DNA of 64,000 nt from the NCBI GenBank assembly GCA_034509425.1, contig JAVTVJ010000068.1, forward strand, positions 558,001-622,000, given 5' to 3'. The translations under genes and the position numbers were made by a program. This DNA is from Eopsaltria australis. Its lineage: Eukaryota; Chordata; Aves; Passeriformes; Petroicidae. The notes under the pieces are model-generated. The model searched no databases. It was not told where the DNA came from and was given only the letters and a program-made list of their open reading frames with translations. Every line of letters starts with the position of its first letter. The stretch's first letter is position 1. Positions 61,085 through 64,000 of this stretch are shown in pieces.

Positions 61085-64000
61085 CTGCGGTGGTAAACAA
61101 GAACAATTATGTAAGAGTTAGGTTTACATGCCCCAAATACCTGCCTGTCCAGAGAAATTATCTAGATGTCTCTCATTTACTCAGTTGAAAGCCACCATAT
61201 ACAAAGAGGTACTGCAAGGAAGTGAAAATTAACACACCCTATTTGTCTAGCAGATATTAAAAGAACTAGCCTGGCAAAGTAATATGTGAGGGTCAGGCTG
61301 ACACTTCACTTAAGATGTAAACAGCAGCAAGAAAATCAAGTGTAGATTGAACAGACCAGGTATATATTCTTACCTTTAGTTTTATATATACACATGTATG
61401 TACACAGATAAAGTGCTAAAGAATAGAGCAGTCTGTACATTTTTACATTCCATATACACTGCTAAAATGTTGCATGCTGCACACATGATGCAATAGGTTT
61501 TTGCTAGAGTGGGAGATTATCAGTATTTGTAAATATCATGGAATATTAGAGCAGGAGAGTAACAGCATCACATTTGGGCATAAGACAGCTCCTGTTCCAA
61601 GGATGGTCATGCTGAACCTAGAAGTTCAAAGTATAAGACTTTTTTAGAAAAAGGTTGCACTGAGACCTATTTTGAGTGACAGTTGCTCTGCTCCCCTGCT
61701 TTTTTCTGAAGCAGGCAGGTTTGCTGCCTTCTGTGGGAACCCTGTCAATCACCCAGTATTTAATCTTTACCACTTGAAAACTGACACTACAATACAGCCT
61801 GCAGATCAAACACACAGCTTTCAAAAGGTCAAAGCATTCCTCATGGTAGGCTAGAGATTTTTATTGTTCTCCATTCAGAAGCAAACAGCTCATTAGTGAG
61901 GGTGGGCAAACCTATAACTTTTTTGCATTACAGTAAGTTCCACACATGATGAGACCTCACTGTGAAAAGGGCAGTGTGTGACTGAAGGTCACCATGACTG
62001 GAGGTCTTTCAGAGTCAGTACCCTAAAAAGGAATCTAAGTAGGGTTTACTTGTACTGCCAAAGTACTATAAACGGTATTTGAACTATCTTGGAAGTTTCA
62101 AAGCAAACCCCATTATTCTGAGACTTTTTAATGTTGCTGTAGCTTTTCTGTAGCTTTAAGTGCCCGTGATCATCAAAACGGGTGATGGAAAACACAGAAA
62201 AGGATCATTATTGTCCATTGCCACCAAAACTTGCTCAGGCTTCCCAATTCTCCTTCATCATTTTCCTTCACCATAAGTGTGCTTACTCTCTGGTTCAAAT
62301 AGACCCAGTGATATATGGGCTGCCATACCATGGCAGGAACAGCAAGCTCTTTATAGCACAGGTACCTCTGCTCTTATAAAATTCAAACACAGAAAAACAG
62401 ATTAGTACTTCAAAAGTTGATTCAGAAATCACAGATGTTAAAGCTTGGCCCTGATGAGTGACTTGAATGGATATTTACCTGAACAAAGCATCTGAATCAT
62501 TTCATGTTTGTTCATTAACAGGTGCTCACACTCACACTCTTTTCAGTGGGATATTATTAGGCAACAGCCTAATTCTTTGTTACAGTGATAATGACATTGA
62601 GTGCAAAACTGTAAATGTTGAAAATCTTCTTTTCCTTTCCTTCCTCCCTCCTCTCCTTCCTTGCCTCCCTCCCTTCTCCTTGTTCTCTTTCTTTCTTTCA
62701 GCAAACAGAAGAAAAATAGCAGAAACAAGGTGATGAGCAGAGTAATATTTAAGACAATGAATAAAGAGTAAGAACATTCAATCATACCACACTTCCCTGT
62801 TACACTTACTAAATCTCATCCTTCAGACATAGTCACGACTATATCTATGTACTTTTATGACGATTTGAGCATGCAGAATTATTTGAATTATTTTTAAAAT
62901 ATATTTAGGGAGATGTTTTTAAAAGAGCATTAGAGATTAGGCATCCCAATTTCTACTAAAATCAGTGTAAACCACAGAGATAAATCCTGTACAGGTATTG
63001 AAACTGTATCTCAAGTTTTTATGCTGCCCAGACAATGCCTTTAAAGCATCAACTGCAAAACAACAATGCAACGAAAGATGTAGTTAACATTGCAGAGAGA
63101 CATTTAAAATGTAAAGATAAAGCTAAAAAACCCAAAGACATCAAACTGCAGTCTCTATTCCAACAGTAGGAATCCCACCTGAATCTGTTTTTGTTACAAT
63201 AGGACCCTGATGGTACCTACAAAAGCAGAGAGAAGCAGCAGGCTCAAGAACTGCACTGGCAATAATTTGCCTGAGCCAGGACTATGGACACAATTTAAGG
63301 ACTCTTGGTGCCCTTGGTTCACCAGTGCTTTCTTCATTTTCCAGACACAGATCAACATATTGCACAGATGTGGCTTTAAAAATAAATGCATGGCCATGAC
63401 TTCTGGCTAAAGGGTAAAATTAGAGTTTCCAGTGATGGAAATTAAATCCTCTACAATTTAAACTGACGTACATAGTTCTCTCTTTTTGCTTTCTTGATTC
63501 TTTCTTTGCTGTTGATGAAAATAAGAAAAATACTTGGTATATGGTAACTTATCTTTGATAAGAGATCTCTGAGATCCTCCAAACTGCAGAAGAGTAGTTT
63601 CTACTGAGAATGCTGTGCAGAGCAAAAAGGAATAACTTCCAAAGTGGGAGTCCTTTTGGGGAGACAGGCACAAGGAAGATGATCATCTGCAGTGACTGTC
63701 AGTCCAATGCTATGGACAAATCAAGGCAGAGGCAGTGGAGTTCTGCTTTTGACAGGTGACTGAAATGAAGTCACCATACTCAAATGTCTCACTTTAGCAA
63801 AAAACACCCAGCAAAAGGCAACAGTGGAAGACAACCAGGAGAAAGTGCAGGGCTGCCAGCAGGACAGGACCTCTGAACAGCAATCCAGATGGCATCCTCA
63901 GTGAATTCAGACAAAAAAGAGAATGGAAATGGGATTTAAGGAGATAAGTGGGAAGCTTTAATTTGGAAAAACTAAAAGGAGAAGCAGAGAGAATCAAGAG
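61085..64000 (-). other. SLC35F1: SLC35F1 intron 2, 3' part (truncated by window edge)
   Basis: Sequence upstream of exon 3 in the direction of the gene. The expected exon 2 (encoding the stretch just before RQGEEN in the family) was not found, so it lies beyond 64000. The only notable content is a 75-base pyrimidine tract at 62625-62699. No promoter or CpG island is visible. Confidence 0.85.
62625..62699. repeat. 75-base polypyrimidine tract
   Basis: An almost uninterrupted C/T run (two G interruptions) on the plus strand made of CCTT and CCCT words. Purine-rich in the SLC35F1 transcript. Ends with TTTCTTTCAG on the plus strand, which looks like a splice acceptor but has no coding frame behind it. 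Confidence 0.9.

Noticed and set aside
61085..64000. SLC35F1 exon 2
   Set aside because: No minus-strand segment encodes the expected stretch leading into RQGEEN with a phase-1 donor, so exon 2 is taken to be outside the window.
1..64000. CRISPR arrays, tRNA or rRNA genes, bacterial-type operons, or a new defence or mobile system
   Set aside because: No regularly spaced repeats, no tRNA-like cloverleaf noticed, no rRNA segments and no tightly packed ORFs; the window is ordinary vertebrate intronic and intergenic DNA around one gene.

Overview
The window is a piece of a vertebrate nuclear chromosome, almost certainly from a bird. The reasons are 5'-truncated CR1 LINE fragments in both orientations, very old MIR/L2-type fragments, an ERVL-type solo LTR whose 3' part resembles a family I associate with songbirds, short coding exons flanked by GT-AG sites, and introns of 4 to 17 kb. 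There is no bacterial, phage or plasmid-like gene organisation. 'Bird' is well supported; 'passerine' is an inference from the LTR alone.

Only one protein-coding gene can be supported: SLC35F1, an orphan member of the SLC35 (nucleotide-sugar-transporter-like, drug/metabolite transporter superfamily) family, on the minus strand. Six exons are present, read from high to low coordinates: 61084-60957, 48607-48448, 43161-43005, 38772-38720, 34215-34061 and 16737-16513 (stop codon at 16515-16513). All junctions are GT-AG, codon phases are compatible across every junction, and together they encode the last 291 residues. If the protein has the 408 residues I remember for human SLC35F1, these are residues 118-408 and match exons 3 to 8. 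Exons 1 and 2 (N-terminus and first membrane segments) and the promoter must lie beyond base 64000. A 3' UTR of about 3.8 kb probably runs to about 12,670, where two overlapping poly(A) signals occur.

Layout by increasing coordinate: 1-12.67 kb intergenic DNA downstream of the gene, with no recognised exon; 12.67-16.51 kb putative 3' UTR, with an antisense L2/MIR fragment; 16.51-16.74 kb last exon; 16.74-34.06 kb long intron 7 with old SINE/LINE relics; 34.06-34.22 kb exon 7; intron 6 with MIR and CR1 relics; 38.72-38.77 kb the 53-nt exon 6; intron 5 with a 1.3 kb decayed CR1; 43.0 kb exon 5; intron 4; 48.5 kb exon 4; 12.3 kb intron 3 with a GC-richer block, a perfect hairpin, two head-to-head CR1 tails and a solo LTR; 61.0 kb exon 3; and the start of intron 2.

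I did not find a convincing undescribed system. The most worthwhile leads are the LTR close to exon 3 with an unexpected 27-bp direct repeat flanking it, the head-to-head CR1 pair that could fold in the pre-mRNA, the long 3' UTR, a Cys codon where I remember a Trp in mammalian SLC35F1, and a few candidate conserved noncoding blocks. Most open reading frames outside the six exons have no recognisable homology and look like chance or repeat-derived frames.
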